Assembly (NCBI RefSeq): GCF_002234675.1
Contig: NC_019875.2
Coordinates: 23,402,299-23,466,298, forward strand
Length of the DNA: 64,000 nt
Source of the DNA: Oryzias latipes
Taxonomy: Eukaryota > Chordata > Actinopteri > Beloniformes > Adrianichthyidae
Reading direction: 5' to 3'
Both the position numbers and the translations under genes were made by a program. Shown here in pieces: positions 36,701-51,700 of the stretch. The notes under the pieces were generated by a model. That model was not told where the DNA came from. It made no database searches and worked only from the letters and a program-made list of their open reading frames with translations. Every line of letters starts with the position of its first letter. Within the stretch, counting starts at the first letter, position 1.

Positions 36701-39700
36701 GGAGAGATGGATTGTCAGATTGATTGATGGATGGGGTGGTAGAGGTGCAAACCTGATTGGTGGAGACAGTTGCGAAGGGAACGCTTGTGGCAGATGATGT
36801 GGCTGCAGACACAGTGGCTGGAGTACCACCGTGCATCATGGGAACTTTTTGGGAGGAAAAATCATGTAAGCATAAATACACGGAGGAGCGGTGTAGGCAC
36901 ACAAGGCAGGTGAAAGGAGAAGGAGAGAAGGAGCCAAAGAGGAAATCGATTGAACTGGTTCCCCTTCTTCTCTCTGCCAGTGCTGACTCGTCACTTGTGT
37001 TATGATTTCTTTATTGCATATTGTTTGGCAAGCACTGAGATTTTCCTGTATATTCAGTTTAAGTAAAATAACAGCTTCTCTTTTTACATTTTTCCAGGAA
37101 ATATTATGTAATAACTTTAAATTTAACTACAAAAATAAGTCAACATCAAAAAGAACTTTGAAAAGCAAAGTTTTTATGGCAGAGGGGATAATGGTGAACA
37201 TTTCTACTACAGTCTCTTGGTTTGTTTAACTGTTTTCAAAGAGCACCAGGTTAGATCAGCCAAAAGCCAAGTTTAGATCAAGCAGAAGAGTTGATGTACG
37301 TAGTAAGACAAAGCATAGGTCAGTTGAAATGATTCCATAAACAAAAACAGTTGATTTGCAAATAATAAAGAACAATATTTCTCTTCTTTGTGCAGACTGA
37401 TCCGTCTGCTTCTAGATATATTTCCCTTCAGATAAAATTGTAACCTTAAAGTCACCATAGTAAAACAGAAACATAAAAAAGCCCACAGTTTTGTTTGTAC
37501 GGTTTGATTCTGATGACCATTGGCTTACAGACATGGAGATACAAATGACTGAAGAAGGAAAGCTGGAACCTACCAACGCTGGCTGCAGGTGTCATGCACA
37601 ATATTGAGCCTGCCCATCATGCAGTGCAACAGGAAGTGGATTGGATAGGGAGGAGAAATCAAAACAGCCCATCACAAGGTTCGTTAGAGTGAAGGGAGAG
37701 ATAACGTGGGGGGGAAAACAGGGTTAATATTTCTCTGGCAAGGACATCATGGACTGGAGAAGGTGAAATGTTGCACTCATCATACAGAAGTGTGTTGAAA
37801 GTCTGAAAAGAGACTTTCTATTTAAATGTAACCCAGAAATTACGTATAAATTAAAAGTTGTAAATTGTACAAATAGCAGCACAGTTTGCAATCTGTAAAA
37901 GGTGATAAGAACCAAGCTTTCACTTTTGTTACCCAACTATTATGCAGTTCTTGAAGCCATCCACTCCCATTCATCCAAGCCCAAGCAAAAGCCTCAGAAC
38001 CATTCAGTACCATTAAACAGCCTTCAACCCTGAGAGCTTAATCTTTCTGCTGCTAAAGTTATTTGCTAATAGGTGCAGATAGCTATGCAGTGATGCAGAA
38101 AAGGCAATACGAAGAAAGACCTTAAAAGCCCACTAACACCCATTAGCCATGCAATGCTATACAGATTATGAAGAACATTACGAAGCTTTTAAACTACATT
38201 ATGAAACATAGGAAATCTTCACTGGTCTGACGTGATCATGTTTTTTTTCATAAATCTACAACAACCCTTTATAATTGGGGGAAAAAAATACTACGTATGC
38301 CATATATTGCTCTTCCAGCATAGCAGAAGCCGGCTTAGACGGATCCAGACATCCACTGGGTGGCGAGAGCACTTGTGATGGTTTCTTTGTGGTCCATACC
38401 TGATGGGAGAAAAGCAGCCTGCTGCTGAAACTGCATGCTGGCCAGGGCCTGCTGGTACTGGAGCATGCTGGTGTTAAACACAGCAGAGGCCCCGTTGGCC
38501 TTCTCCAGGGCTGCCCGCTTTGGGAGGGGAGCCATGACACTAGGGGCGATGCCCTGCCCATCCAGACGGAGGGTGGGGTTTGGGGGTGTGAGATAGAAGA
38601 TAAAAGGCGAAGACAGACAGAAAGACAGGGAGAGAAGTGTGTGGAATAGAGAGAGAGAGGCGTGTTAGAAAGATGCAAAAAAAAAAAGAAAACAAAAAAA
38701 GGCACATACGTTAGAGAACATCCGAGGAGAGGTGTCAAAACATCTTTGTGTGTACAACAATCACAATATCATATCATCAGTAGCAAGCAAGCAGCAGTCT
38801 GACAAATACTAGACAAGCAGAAGCATGGTGCTTACTGAGCTATGTGCTAGGAGCATTCATTTATTCTGAATCGGATTTGACTAGCTTTGTATTGCTAAGG
38901 CTGACTAAATGCAGCATAAGCAAGCATTAACTATAAAAACAATAAGGTCGCTAACAAGGTGGAACAGGTAAAAAGCACAGAGAGGGAGGCTGCACTGCTA
39001 GCTCCATGATAATCTGTATAAGCCATGTTTAAGTGATGGTTCACTCTTGAGAAAAAGGGTCAAAGATGGCCAAAGGCCAAGAAACATGAGATAGAGATTT
39101 GTTGCAGTTGCATGACAAACACTAATGGTTCGGATGTTGGCGTGAGGCCATTCTTGAGGCTTGAGCATCTCTGGTGATGAGTGAACTATCATTTGAACTG
39201 TGATACCCAGTTATGGTGGGACCTACTGGATCCTTGTAAAAGACTTTTCCTCCTAGCCCACCCATATCCATCTGACATGCACTAGCGACACAGGCATGCA
39301 CACATTCGACTGAGCTGCTCCACATTACGGACATTTAAAAATAAGCCTGAAGCCATGCCACCAAGTACAGCTCTACTGTTCTAGCCCTCGCTGACTTTTG
39401 TTAGTTGACTGCAGGTGATGAAATGATTGCGACTCTGTATCATAGCTTTGAAGTCATGTTTGCATCGATTATATGAGGAGGTTTTTTGGTTGATTGTGAT
39501 GAGCAAAGCCGCTATCATTTGACCACAGGCATTTAGGACAACAGGAAGAAAGAACTTACATTGCCATAAGACAACAACAACAACAAAGACGGCTAGGTAC
39601 GTTTGGTTAAGACACTACTATACAACAAAGCCACATGCCAAGCTAAAAGGTGAAAGGTCATAGTACCAGGTCAAAGGTTGCGTCGAGGGGTCGCTTCAGT

Positions 39701-42700
39701 GATTTGACAGCCGACTGAGTCTTAATTAGCAGGCAGCGAGCACATGATGGCAATGGGCCAATGGGGTTCAAGCGCATTAACATAAACCAGCAAGCAGAGG
39801 TGCATCATGGGGGCAGCAGTGCAGTTTGGGTATAGGTGAGAAAAAACAAAAACAAATAAAAAAACAAATCATTGGAATGCAATATACAAGGGGATAACAA
39901 GACTAAGGCATGCACAGTGTGGACACTAGATCTACCGCTCAACAGTTAAATATCAAGAGTGAAAGGTAACTACGCCTCTACATTAGTTTTTGTCACACAG
40001 GAATGGATGGATAGAGCGATGAGAAAAAAAGTTCTACAGCTTTAAGTGGATCTAAGTGGGAGCTCCTACTTCTGTGTTTTCACTGTGCACATCATAGTCT
40101 AGTTTACATTACAATGATTCACCCCCAAGCTCTCTGTATCACTTTGTCAAAAGGAGGATGTAAAAACAAAACACTATGATCGACAAACAAGTGTGGCTGC
40201 ACTACTGTTCACCGCTGCTGTTACTGCAGGACAGGACTGAAAGCACAACAAATCCCTTTTATTAATGTCAGGAGGAAGAGAAGTTATAGATGGGAAGCAC
40301 AGAAACAATTGAGTCATAATTAAGTCCAGGCCACCAGAGAGATGAACAAAGAGGAACTGGACTGTCTGCCTTATGGTCTGGTATGACATGAAGAGGGAAA
40401 AAGACAATCAGTGCGTCAAACTAGGAAGAAAAACCATTTGACATGACAATGCTTCAGGGTCACAATGTGCTATTGTCCTGTCCTTCCCGTCATCCAGATG
40501 GAAACTAACAGAACTTTTAAGTAAAGCAGAACTGAAATTTGCTGCATGATAGCAATCCGTAAGATAAAAAGACTTTGACAATGTCAGCATGAGACACAGG
40601 GCATGACCTCTGAAGAGAGGAATTCTAAAACAATGATGCTTAATGTCAGGTCATCATTCCTCACGTGGCTGTGACAGGAGTGAAATCATTAGTGCAGAGT
40701 GCTCACCATGGCAGCGGCGGCTGTGGCCTGGTTCACCTGATGTTGGGTAGCCTTAATTTTGGCCTGCAGATGGGCTGGCGGGTGGAAGTACTTGCACTTT
40801 TCCCTGGAGCACCGACCCTTGATGTAGTCCATGCAGACGGTGACAGTGTTGTCATTGTTTTCGATCATAGTGCTGTCGGCGGGGTGAGCGAAGCGACACT
40901 CGCCCTCTCCCCGAGCACAGTTGCCCCTCTGATACTCTCGACAGACCTTAAGTAGATATGGGGAAGAAACTATGTAAACAAACAAACTCAGGTCATTGTA
41001 ATAACTATTTTACAAATTTAAAATCTCATGTTTAGCTCATCTAAAAATACAACTAAGTTCAGTAAGACTGTAAAATATTAAATTATTAATTAGTAAATTA
41101 ATATTTTACAGTCTGTATCAAATCAAATAGAAAAACAAACTACCAGTAATAAAAAAATATGTTGAAAAACATATTCAAGACAAAAGTGACGGTTGTAGTC
41201 CCTATTGTAGACAACAGGGGGCAGCCTTCTCTTTTAAAATATACGCTGCAGAAACATTGACAAGGTAAAACTAAAACAATTCTGTTACAATTAAATAACG
41301 TATACATTTTATGATAACACTTTTAGCTGCATTGACAACAAATCATAGCTTTTTGACAATATTCTCATCTGAAAAGATAATATTTCATGATATTTTAGGA
41401 GAAAATATAGTGTAATAAGAAGTTCAAACCTGATGCTGAATGCTAGAATTAAAGGTAAATAAAGTCCAAAAACATTAAAATCTGTTTTAATTTATAGTTT
41501 ATGGCAACTTCTTAGATTAAACTTGATGTTAATATTTAAGTTAAGGCTGTTTAGGCCAGTAAATGGGTTCTTAAGCTTGCAAAAGCACATCTTAGCACAG
41601 TAATGTTTTTAGGAATTACCGGTAGGAACTGTTTCAGAGGAGACAGCAGATTCTCCTCTGGATAAAGTGCTTGCCTCTAAAACTGAATGGCACAAATGGC
41701 AGGATTCTCTCCTTACCTCAAGTCTATCGGTTCTCAGTAGTTTCTGGGCTGCAGCAGCGCTGGGGACTTGGCTGACATTAGGGCTGGATGCCATGAGGAC
41801 AGGGGTGCTGGGCATGATCTCTGGAGGCATCAGGCTTGGTGACATGGGGCTTAGGTAGGGGTTAAAAGCTGCAGCTGCAGCAGCTGCTGCTGCACCGGCG
41901 TTGGTGGCCAGGCCTGGTGTCATTGAGAACATGGGCTGCAAAGAAATCAAATGAAAAATAAATTGTTTGCACAAGCACTCCAATGAACTGTAATGCTTTG
42001 CAGGGAAAAAGACAGAGACAATACGAAAAAGCGTACAAAAACTCGAAATTAACTTTGAAAAGAGTTTAAGAGTAGTTTATGTGAGTCTCCAGGAGCTGTG
42101 GTGCATTCATGCATGCGTGGCCTCTCACCATGGCTGGTAGCTGTGTGCCGGGCATCATGGCATTAGCAAGTTGCATCTGCTGGGCCAGCATGGCCATGTT
42201 CTTCTGCTGGATCAGATTGTTCCTGCCATTGATCTCTAGCTGGGTCTTCAGATGAGGAGGGGGGTGCAAGTACTTGCAGTTCTCTCTGGAACATCGACCC
42301 TGAAAGGGAAAGGAGGAAGAGTCAGTTATTAACATCACATATTGCATGGCGTATGGCTGTCGGGCTGAACAACAATCAACAAAAAAAAAGTCCGGTGCAG
42401 ATAAATCACATTTTATTCTGGATTTTGACCTTTAGATTCATAATATCAAAATGCTAATTTACCTAACAAATACATTCAAAATATGACTTAATGTGCTACT
42501 TCTTTTGAACGTAATATATATATCCGCAGACTCAAATTCACATGACGTCCGGGTCTCAGCCTCACTAATTGTCATAACAACTCTGCTATTTTTGTTAGTT
42601 ATAGCTGGGAGGTGTGTGTGTCAGTGTGTGTTTGTTGGTGTGTGTGTGTGAACCCCTGGGGTTCATGACTGACACTGGTCTGTGCTGCTCCAGACATCAA

Positions 42701-45700
42701 GCTTTGCTTCATCTCTCTAAAACTGCCTCTAAAAATACTGTCCCCTCATATGATCTGTCTATATCATATCGACAGTCATTCAGGGGTCATGCAACAAGTT
42801 AGAGTAATCATCCGAACCAGCGTCTACTGTCTGCTGCCTGCTGTAAAAATCCACTTTTACGTTTTGTTTAAAGAGGAGCCAAACAAAAAGCGGTTCGACA
42901 CACATTTTTGAGCAAACAAGAAAGCTTGTAGCACTCTCATTAAGATCATGCTTGTTTGACAGGTGGTAGAAATGTTTAATGCAAACACAAGAACACACAC
43001 AGACACACACAAACAAGTCCAGAGTGCAGGAAAGACGTATTTGCTTTCAGCCCAGTGGCACAGCTGATGTGACTGTGGCAGCTTTGCTCTCCCCTGCTGA
43101 CAGCGCCGGCCTCTTTGGGATTTATTTCTGTTCTCGGTCATGACTTCATACTGCTATTCCATATTCTTCACTTTTACTGACACTGGGCATCAAACATGTT
43201 CAAAGGAAAGAGGAAGAGACAAGCACCAGTGAGGGGGTATTGGAATTTTTTTTTTTTCAGGCATTTTTTCTTTGTCCACATGTTCTTGGATTTTTGGTAA
43301 AATTCATTTGAAGTTACCTGGATGGGGATGGCTGAATGCAAGTTGCAGTGCATGCTCTTGTATAATAGAATGTATTTTCTGTGTACAATAATTTTATTTC
43401 AGACAGATTTACCTGTCTGACCTGATGTTTTAAAGTGAAAATATAAGAATGCATCATTTTTCACAACCTCGCGAATGCTACACAATTTTCCATAATACAT
43501 TTCCTTCTTTTCAATATCCAATAAAACAAGATAAAAGAGAAACTGCTGTGTTGGGGTGAAAAGAGGAAAAGTTCAAAGCGGCTTCTGACTTCGGTCCACA
43601 GAGTAAGCCTGATATCCAGAGGGGCTGGGGAGCGTGCATGTTTATGTGAAGCCAGGGGTGGTTGTAAAGGCATAAAAGATAATGTTACACTCACCGCAAA
43701 TGACCCCAACTGTCGGCCGCTAGATAAGCTCAAGCAGCTGCGTGTGAGTATTTCAGGTACCCCTTTTCTCCTATCAGAACCATTCAAAGTACATGCCTGC
43801 CAACAACCACTGGCAGACATTTTGAACAAAAAAATAAAACAGAAAATCAGTTCCCTGAGGACAAAACGTCAGCCTTCCTAAGGAGAATAAGAGAGTAAAA
43901 GCAATGGCGATTCTGAAGCAGAGAGAGACTGCATTTTAGAAATTTGTAGATGACAAGACAATCTGTTGATACTGAGGAGAGAGGGGATTTCAGATGCAAA
44001 CAAAGAAGACGGGAAGATGTTGCTCCTCAGTCCTGCGTCTGTCTTTGTGACATCAGTGGCCTTGAGGTGTAGCTACAGATGGTGTCCACGGCAACAGAGG
44101 GGCCACCTCCTACGCTGTGACTCCCAGATTGTGCTTGATTGCAGGCATATATGACATTACAGCAAAACAGCTGGCTCCACAGCAACGGTTAGCTCAGAGG
44201 CTCTTTGTGTGTGTTTGTTTTCATATGTACTGCAACTTGTAAAACATTGTGTTGTTGGAAAAAATGATTATAGGAATAATGGTGGATAGATTATGCAATA
44301 TTTCACTTGCAAATGAACAACAATCTTAAAAATTAAGTTACATATTGATTTATTCTAGTGTGTTATAAGAGACTTTTTAGAGAGGAATAATAAATAAATA
44401 ATTCATATCCTTTCATAACAATAAAGCTTTACTTTTAGCCTCTAAAAGTTAAATTTAACAATTTATATTGCATATTTAATATTGTCCTTGCAACAGACTG
44501 GTGACCTGTCTAGGAAGCACCCTGCCTTTGCCCAACAGTCGCTGGGACAGGCTCCAGCAACGCCTTACCCCAGAAGGGATTAAGCAGGTATAGAAAGAGG
44601 AAGGATTTTTTTAGGGAGGGGTTAATTAAACCCTAAAAGTTGCTACTCAATAGATAATAGGATCCTGTTATTAATGTCAAATCTTTATCTAGTATTTAAT
44701 TAAATTTGGTGTGCAGTAATATTGGCCAATCTATTTATTTTTTATAAGGTTTTATGGGTCTAAGCCTAATGGTTTACATTTTTTTTAATTTTTTATCAAC
44801 AGTGGCCTTGTTACCTTTTTCTTCTGAAAAAGGCCTGGCCAAAACCAGGTCAAACTAGGAACAATGAAGCCTCCGGCTACTGGGAAGGCTGTTTGATGAT
44901 AAGTTGTAATAACACGTCCCACCCCGATCACTGTCTCTTTAACACTTTGTCTTTTGGCGTCGACACACACCCTGCTTTTGTGAGTGTATGTGGGATTTGC
45001 ACAAACAGTGAACCAATGTGCAAGGAATGCAGGGTGTGACCCAATCCCATCCTTTCTGAAGGAAAGGTATGAAGCATGTGGCAAGGTTTTTGGATGCACG
45101 TGTCTCAGTATGTGAGAGAACAGAGGACCTGTGCAAAGGAAAAACTGAGTTTCACTGGGAAATATTTAAAAAATAAAAATAATAATCTGTTTTGGTTCTA
45201 ATCTGTTTTGAAAGTAAAAATGATTTCTACTCCATTATATGGAATAAACCTGAAGATTTGCCAATTCCATGTGGTCTTTACATGATGAATGTAATAAAGC
45301 ACAACAAAGTGTTTCCATAATCAAGATTTTTTTTCATGTGTGAAAGCAACAATTTATATTTTATTCAGTGTGAATTGAGACAAAAGGTCAGAAATTCCTT
45401 TAAAAAATATATTTTTGTGTACTCATCTTTAGAGTGGTCTTAATGTGTTAAATGTTTAGTCCTTAGTGGCCTAAACGTACATTTTCTTTCCAAATATTGT
45501 CACCCAAATTAATGTTTTGAAAAAACTAACAAAAAAAATCCTGAGAATTATTAGTTAAAAAATATTCAGCTTTTTTTTTTTTTTTAATGTAAAGGTTTCC
45601 ACTATTTACTTGAGACGGCTTGTAGTTTGCTTAAGTTACAGGAAGATTCCTTCTTCCTTTTCCCAGAATAATTCAGGGACCTGCAGAGGTCAAGCTGCAG

Positions 45701-48700
45701 CAGTTCACTAGAGAAAAAATACATTGCAAAAACATACGCAAGCCTTTTCTTGTAGAGTTTATGTTTGATTTCTACCGTAACCCATCTCTTGACATTTAGA
45801 TTTCTTATAAATTGAGCTTAATACAAGTTAAATTATTTATTACTAATTAAATTTTAGACATAATTCTGTTTAAAGGATGAACACGAATGGCTGTATATCT
45901 AAGATCCTTTAAACAAGATAAATAATATATATATATATATATATATATAAACAAATATTTTATTCTTGGGAGTTGTGTGTAAATCTTCACTGTTCTCCGC
46001 CATGCCCTTTCTTCGCTGTAAACATCTACAGAGATGAAAGCCCTTTCTCCTCTTACACACTGTGAATGTAGCTTTGTTCTGCTGGAGAGAAGCAGAGACT
46101 CAAAGGAACCGGCCCAGTGGTTGGTCTCTTTGTCTACTGTGCACTCATACAGGATAGAATATAAATATCAACTCAGTGAGGAAATAAGTAAATGAGACAA
46201 GTATGAAAAAATATCCCTGCAAACCTGAAAAATTCAGATTCAATATCTCATCTGGGGGTACATCTCCAAACATTTTGCTACTAAAATTTAATATTTAGCT
46301 TCTGATTTTGTTTAAAATAAGTGATTAACCAGTAACTTAAGAATAGTTTGAGAGAAAGAAGAAAACATGCAATAGTGAGAGGAAAACAAGACAAAAAAAG
46401 AATTATAGAGTAGCCAAAGCAGAAGCAGTTGTATGAAATGTAGGGATGTTTTATTAAACTTCCTTTTCTTTAGCAGAGGATAAACACACAGTCATACTTG
46501 TGATTATGTCGATATCTCCCTGCTTGGTTTCCATAGGCACACTGATCCACGCTGTGCTGCTCAGAGCACAAACAGCTGTTAGGACCAGTAGAGGTTTAGA
46601 GATATGGAGGAGCGAGAGAATGTAAGTTTATGATAACGGTTTAGCGTGGTAACCGTGAAGCATTGTTACACCACAGATTCAACTTAGAAGAGCTGGTTAT
46701 GACTGCAAAAAAAATACATCAATTCAACTTTGATTCACATATGCACGATTCAGTTCATAATTCAAGATTCCATTCAAATGGATTTATTTGGCAAATTTAC
46801 TTCCAGAGTACATTTTGCTAAAATCAAAAAAGTGCCAACAAGTTAACAATCCAACAAAGGCACAAAAGGTAAAGTGCCATCCCTACCAAATCATTCAAAT
46901 CTAACATAAAAGTTTCTCTTTTGCCATAAAAACTATTCAATATTTTAATGAAACTACTCAACTATTATAAAAAGGTCAATATCTACTCAGATCCTGAACC
47001 AAATCCCCAACACTTTGTAATGCAATGCAATGCTGCCACTCGCCAAAAAAAAAAAAAAAAAAAAAAGGAGAGAAAGAACTTGGGCACAGCCAAATTATTT
47101 TCAATAAGGGTTGAGTGCATATGCTCTGAGGTTTCTTTGAAAAACTACTCAGTTTCAAGAATGCATCCTGACCAGATGTTGGCTCTTTTCAGTGCTGCAG
47201 GGTATCTATACTACTATAAATCTCTTTTTAAATGAGAGCTTTACCCCATCTATAAGGTAAAACCCTGGAAAATGTCCAGAGAAAATTCATGTTAGCCGTT
47301 TTCAGTCATCACATAGTTTTTTGATCATAGCCCAAAGCTTAGGATTGAAGTGAGGGTTGGCAAACCTGAAATATTAAAGATTAAAGACCCATTCCAATTT
47401 TTACGCATCTTCCTCGTGTTAGAGCACATATTTGAAAAAAATTAAGATTAAAACTGGGTTACTGAGTATTTTCCTTATACAAATACTTATGAATCAGGAG
47501 CAGACGAAAAAATGCTGTTGCTGTATGACTGGATACCTCTGATATTTTCTTGCCATTTTTGTTGCACCACTAATGTTAGTTTGGGGCTGTGAGGGGCTGT
47601 AAGCTAGCGGTAGAGAGTGTAAACAAAGGGTGCGGGGAAATGAAGGGTGGCTCACTCTGCGCCAACAGTCTAGCCCACAACAGAGAGGCAAATTTCTGCT
47701 CCTCTACAAAAACTATGGTTGTGTCCAAACTCCTTCACTACTAACTACGCAGTGCACCATCGTGCGTTCCCCATTTTGAAAAACCAGTGTGCATTGATGC
47801 TCAATAGACTGGCAAATATAGACCACAATGCATTGCTTTGAACAACTTCTGTGAGTAAATTTGTTATTTTAATTAATTAAAAAAAATATAAAGCGAATTT
47901 ATAGTCTTCGTGAAATGTTCATATTTATTACTTTTTTACTATGGTAAATCGGTGACATCATATTTGCTGTTTAAAAAAAGAAAAAGTGGTAAGCATGGTG
48001 TCCAATTTGCTTTTAAAATCCAGGACACTATATGTTTTTTTAGCAGTTAGGGAGCAGGCAGAGAATTTGAACATAGCCTACGTCCTAGAAAACAACACAG
48101 GTTTTTAGATTTTAGCTAAAAACGGCATAATCACAATTAAAAGACCACTAGGAAGACTTTTACAACAGATCAAAAGATGATCAAAATGGGACTCTCAAAA
48201 ATGTTCTTATAAACTCATATCAATCGTAACCTTTTCCACGAACAGAGTTCTCAGAAATGTTGATGCTCAAATGATTTGTACACAGGAGTTCTGGATCCAC
48301 ACTCACTAACTCCTTGTTTTCCTCTGACATGCCCTGTTTCTCTGCAGCCATCTTCGTCTTTTTTTTTTTTTACATAAATACACTTTCATGTGATTCTATT
48401 TAACCCAGTTTTTTTTCCCTCTACACCCCCTTTTCTGTGATGTGCCACTTTTTCCAGTGAGGGCTATTCAGGTTACTTTCTTAGCCATTTTTATTAGCAG
48501 TAATGAGGCAGGTATGGATTTGTGCAGCAGCGCTTCATAAACCGAGTGTGAATACAAGAAGTCTAGGAATGTTCATTTAATCATCCCTGAGCTTCGGTTT
48601 CCAGAGGGAGTGAAAAACAACAGTTAGCTACTGTGCAACAGTCACGGGGCCCCAGCAGGGGGGGGGGGGGGGGGGGGTGTAAGTAAGGATGCTAGTATTT

Positions 48701-51700
48701 ATAAAATGACAAAGATTGTCGATAATCTTAAGAATGTCAGTTTAAAAGCAGCACGTGATTATTATAGATGACAGATTATCTTTGTCACAGCAGATGTGAA
48801 TAAGAATGAAAAACTGGTTTTATAAGATGGAGATAAAACAGATAAAAAAGAGCTTGTATATAGTGCATGCACTCTTTAGAATTGTACAAAGGTGCATTTT
48901 TTACTCCCTCAAGACTCAGAGATTACAGAAAGTCTCACAGCTTTGTGGTCAACAGAGTTCACGACTAATTTAGCTTGCAGCAATAACATATTTAATCTGA
49001 TATGCATCCAAGTAATCCCATTTTGCAGTCTGTTATCTGATCCATAACTCTGATCCCACTGTAAACTAGTCTAATCCTGTTTCTGTGTGACATAATCCGT
49101 TTTCAACTTTTTTCCCCTTGATTTTATGAGCTAATTTTGGTGAATCTTTCATCCTTCCATTTAATGTTGGTCTTTCTTCCTCTTTAGGGTTATTCTGAGG
49201 CTGGATGCTATCACAGTAAGTAATGAAAGCTGAGATTGGAACCAGGAAGTGTGTTGCTTTGAGGCCACTATCCCAAACATCACACCACTCTGCTGACCAG
49301 CCAACTGTTTTCGACACATTTTTATAAAACAAATATTTGAATTATAAATTCAAAAGAGCAGGTTTTGTTTTTTTATTGAAGTTCAATTTATAAAATAAAA
49401 TAAAGAGGTAGGAGGGGCAGAATACAATTATATGAGCTATAAATCAAATTGTATTAATTTAACTCCATATACAGAGGGTAAAATAAAATAAAGGACTAAT
49501 AAATGTAACATGAAATAGTTAAAGCTAATACAAAGAGAAGTTTGATATAAATAAAAACTGTCTTTATTTTTCACTTGAAAGAAAAAATAGCTCATTTAAA
49601 GAAAAACAATCTGGTGTAGAAACAGGAGCAGTTGAAAACAGTATTGACTTCAGCAGAGCAAGTTTAATTTAACAAGGCTGTAATCTATACCAAGAATCAA
49701 ACAAATCGACTATTTACATTAGATGCTAAGACAGTGTTTCATTAAATTAAAGAAACCTTTCTCTTTTGCTTTTCATTTACTACTAGTCGCTTTTGTAGAA
49801 ACAGTAATCAACGCTTGAATGCTTGAGCTTGAGATAGAGCTAACTTGTACAAATGTAAACTTCCCAGCTGGCATGTGGGAGAGGCAAAGCAAAAATATGC
49901 TGAGAGTTGTGTCTAAACTGCAAAGCTTCCCCAAGCTGCCCTCAAGCTCCTCTTTCACTCGTCTAATGGGAGTATAATAGTAGCCTGAATGTACCGTATG
50001 TCTGTCAACATGACAAATATGTGGTAATGAAAGCGGTGTGAGAAAAAAAAAAGATGGAAATTTGGTCAGAAAGTTTAGAAGAAATAATTTAGAAACTAAA
50101 AGGGAAAACAAGAAAGTTACTGTTGGTTTGCAAATTTAAACATGATTTACTTTTAAATTCTGGTCAACGATAAATTTGTACTGTCATTTATGGTTCTACT
50201 TTGCTTGAAACTTCAGAATAGTGCAACATTTCTTTATATACATGCTGTAAATTTTGTACCTCGTATATTTTAAGAAGATGTATATTTTATTATACGGTAA
50301 CTTTTATTTAATTACAAAGTGTCGGGGTCAGTTGTAGATCAATGCATTTTACCAGGAAACACCGACAGCTTTCATCTGTGCAGAAACTTTTTAGATTCAA
50401 ACAAAGATTTGCTCATTAACTGCATTTTAAAAAATGACATTTTTGTAGGAGTTTAGTTAATCCTAGCATGCTGTGAGGAAACCACTGTTGCTAAAATGCT
50501 AACTGAAGCTGTCTAATTGATCTGTATGTTAAATAGTCAGCAATCATTGTATCACTGCGGTTATAAATGGGCCCTGTGTGACAGAGAGACAGGGACGGCT
50601 GACACTGAAAAGAAAAGACTTTTGTCGTTGATCCTCTGTCGCATAAGCTCGAAGACAAGATGCTAAACCACGCTGATGTGACAAGGATGCACACACCATG
50701 AAAGAGACGGAGCAAGATGGCTCTGTGAGGCTCAGTGTGCTGAGGTTAGGATTGTAATCCCCCAGCATGAAAAGTCAGGATAAAAGCACCTGAAAGAAGC
50801 AGCATACTACCACAAAATTATCATAAAGGTACTGCGGTGCAGTCTGCCTGTTATGTCCAGGCATAGAAGGGAAGGAGCACATTCACCGAAAAAAAAAGGT
50901 AAAATATGTCTTTAGAAGCTGCAGAGAAGAGATGGGTGGAAAGAAACCTTCCTACCTTTAAACCTTACTGCAGAAGATTAACATTGGGCTCTACAAAACA
51001 AACACAGATGACACCAGTTTGTACAAAAACAGAAATCTAAGAACACTTGCTTCTTGGTTTTTTAACATGTGGTGCAAAGTCAGTAAAGACAACTTTCTAT
51101 GAGCAGATTTGGATTCTGCGCATTAATCTTTCAACTGTAAATCTCATAACAAAAACATTTAACAAGAAACAAAGAGGAACGTTAATCTGGTTATGTCAAA
51201 CATTTCCGGGACTCAACATTTTACACTTTTCTCTTCTGTCCGTAAAGTCTAACTATTCCAAACCAACCTTAGCGGGTCAGTGATCTCCTATAGTTAACTG
51301 CTGATGTTTCAATTACACATGCTGTGTTTTCCGCATAATAGGTCACTCTGGAGTACAAGTAGCAGCAGCCAATAAAAGTCACACTTTTGGGAAAAATGTA
51401 TTCAACAAAATATGCGACCAAGAACGAACATTTCATCTTGAGAAGCAAATCATTATAATGAAATAGATAACAATAATAAATGTAATATATGCACGCTTTA
51501 CTACCGTAACACACTGATGCTTATTAAGCTTCATGAAACATTGGAGGAAGTAAATATGTGTCTAGCGCTTGATAGAATTTACTTTTATAGTGGCATAGTG
51601 GCGCAGTGGTTAGCGCTTACGCCTCACAGCGAGAAGGTCCTGGTTCCAATCCCAGCTGGGACCTTTCTGTGGAGTTTGCATGTTCTCCTCGTTTGTGCGT

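Noticed and set aside
43461..43829. 122-codon minus-strand ORF in the mbnl1 intron as an alternative first exon
   Set aside because: No domain, no clear donor at its end, and composition like the rest of the intron.
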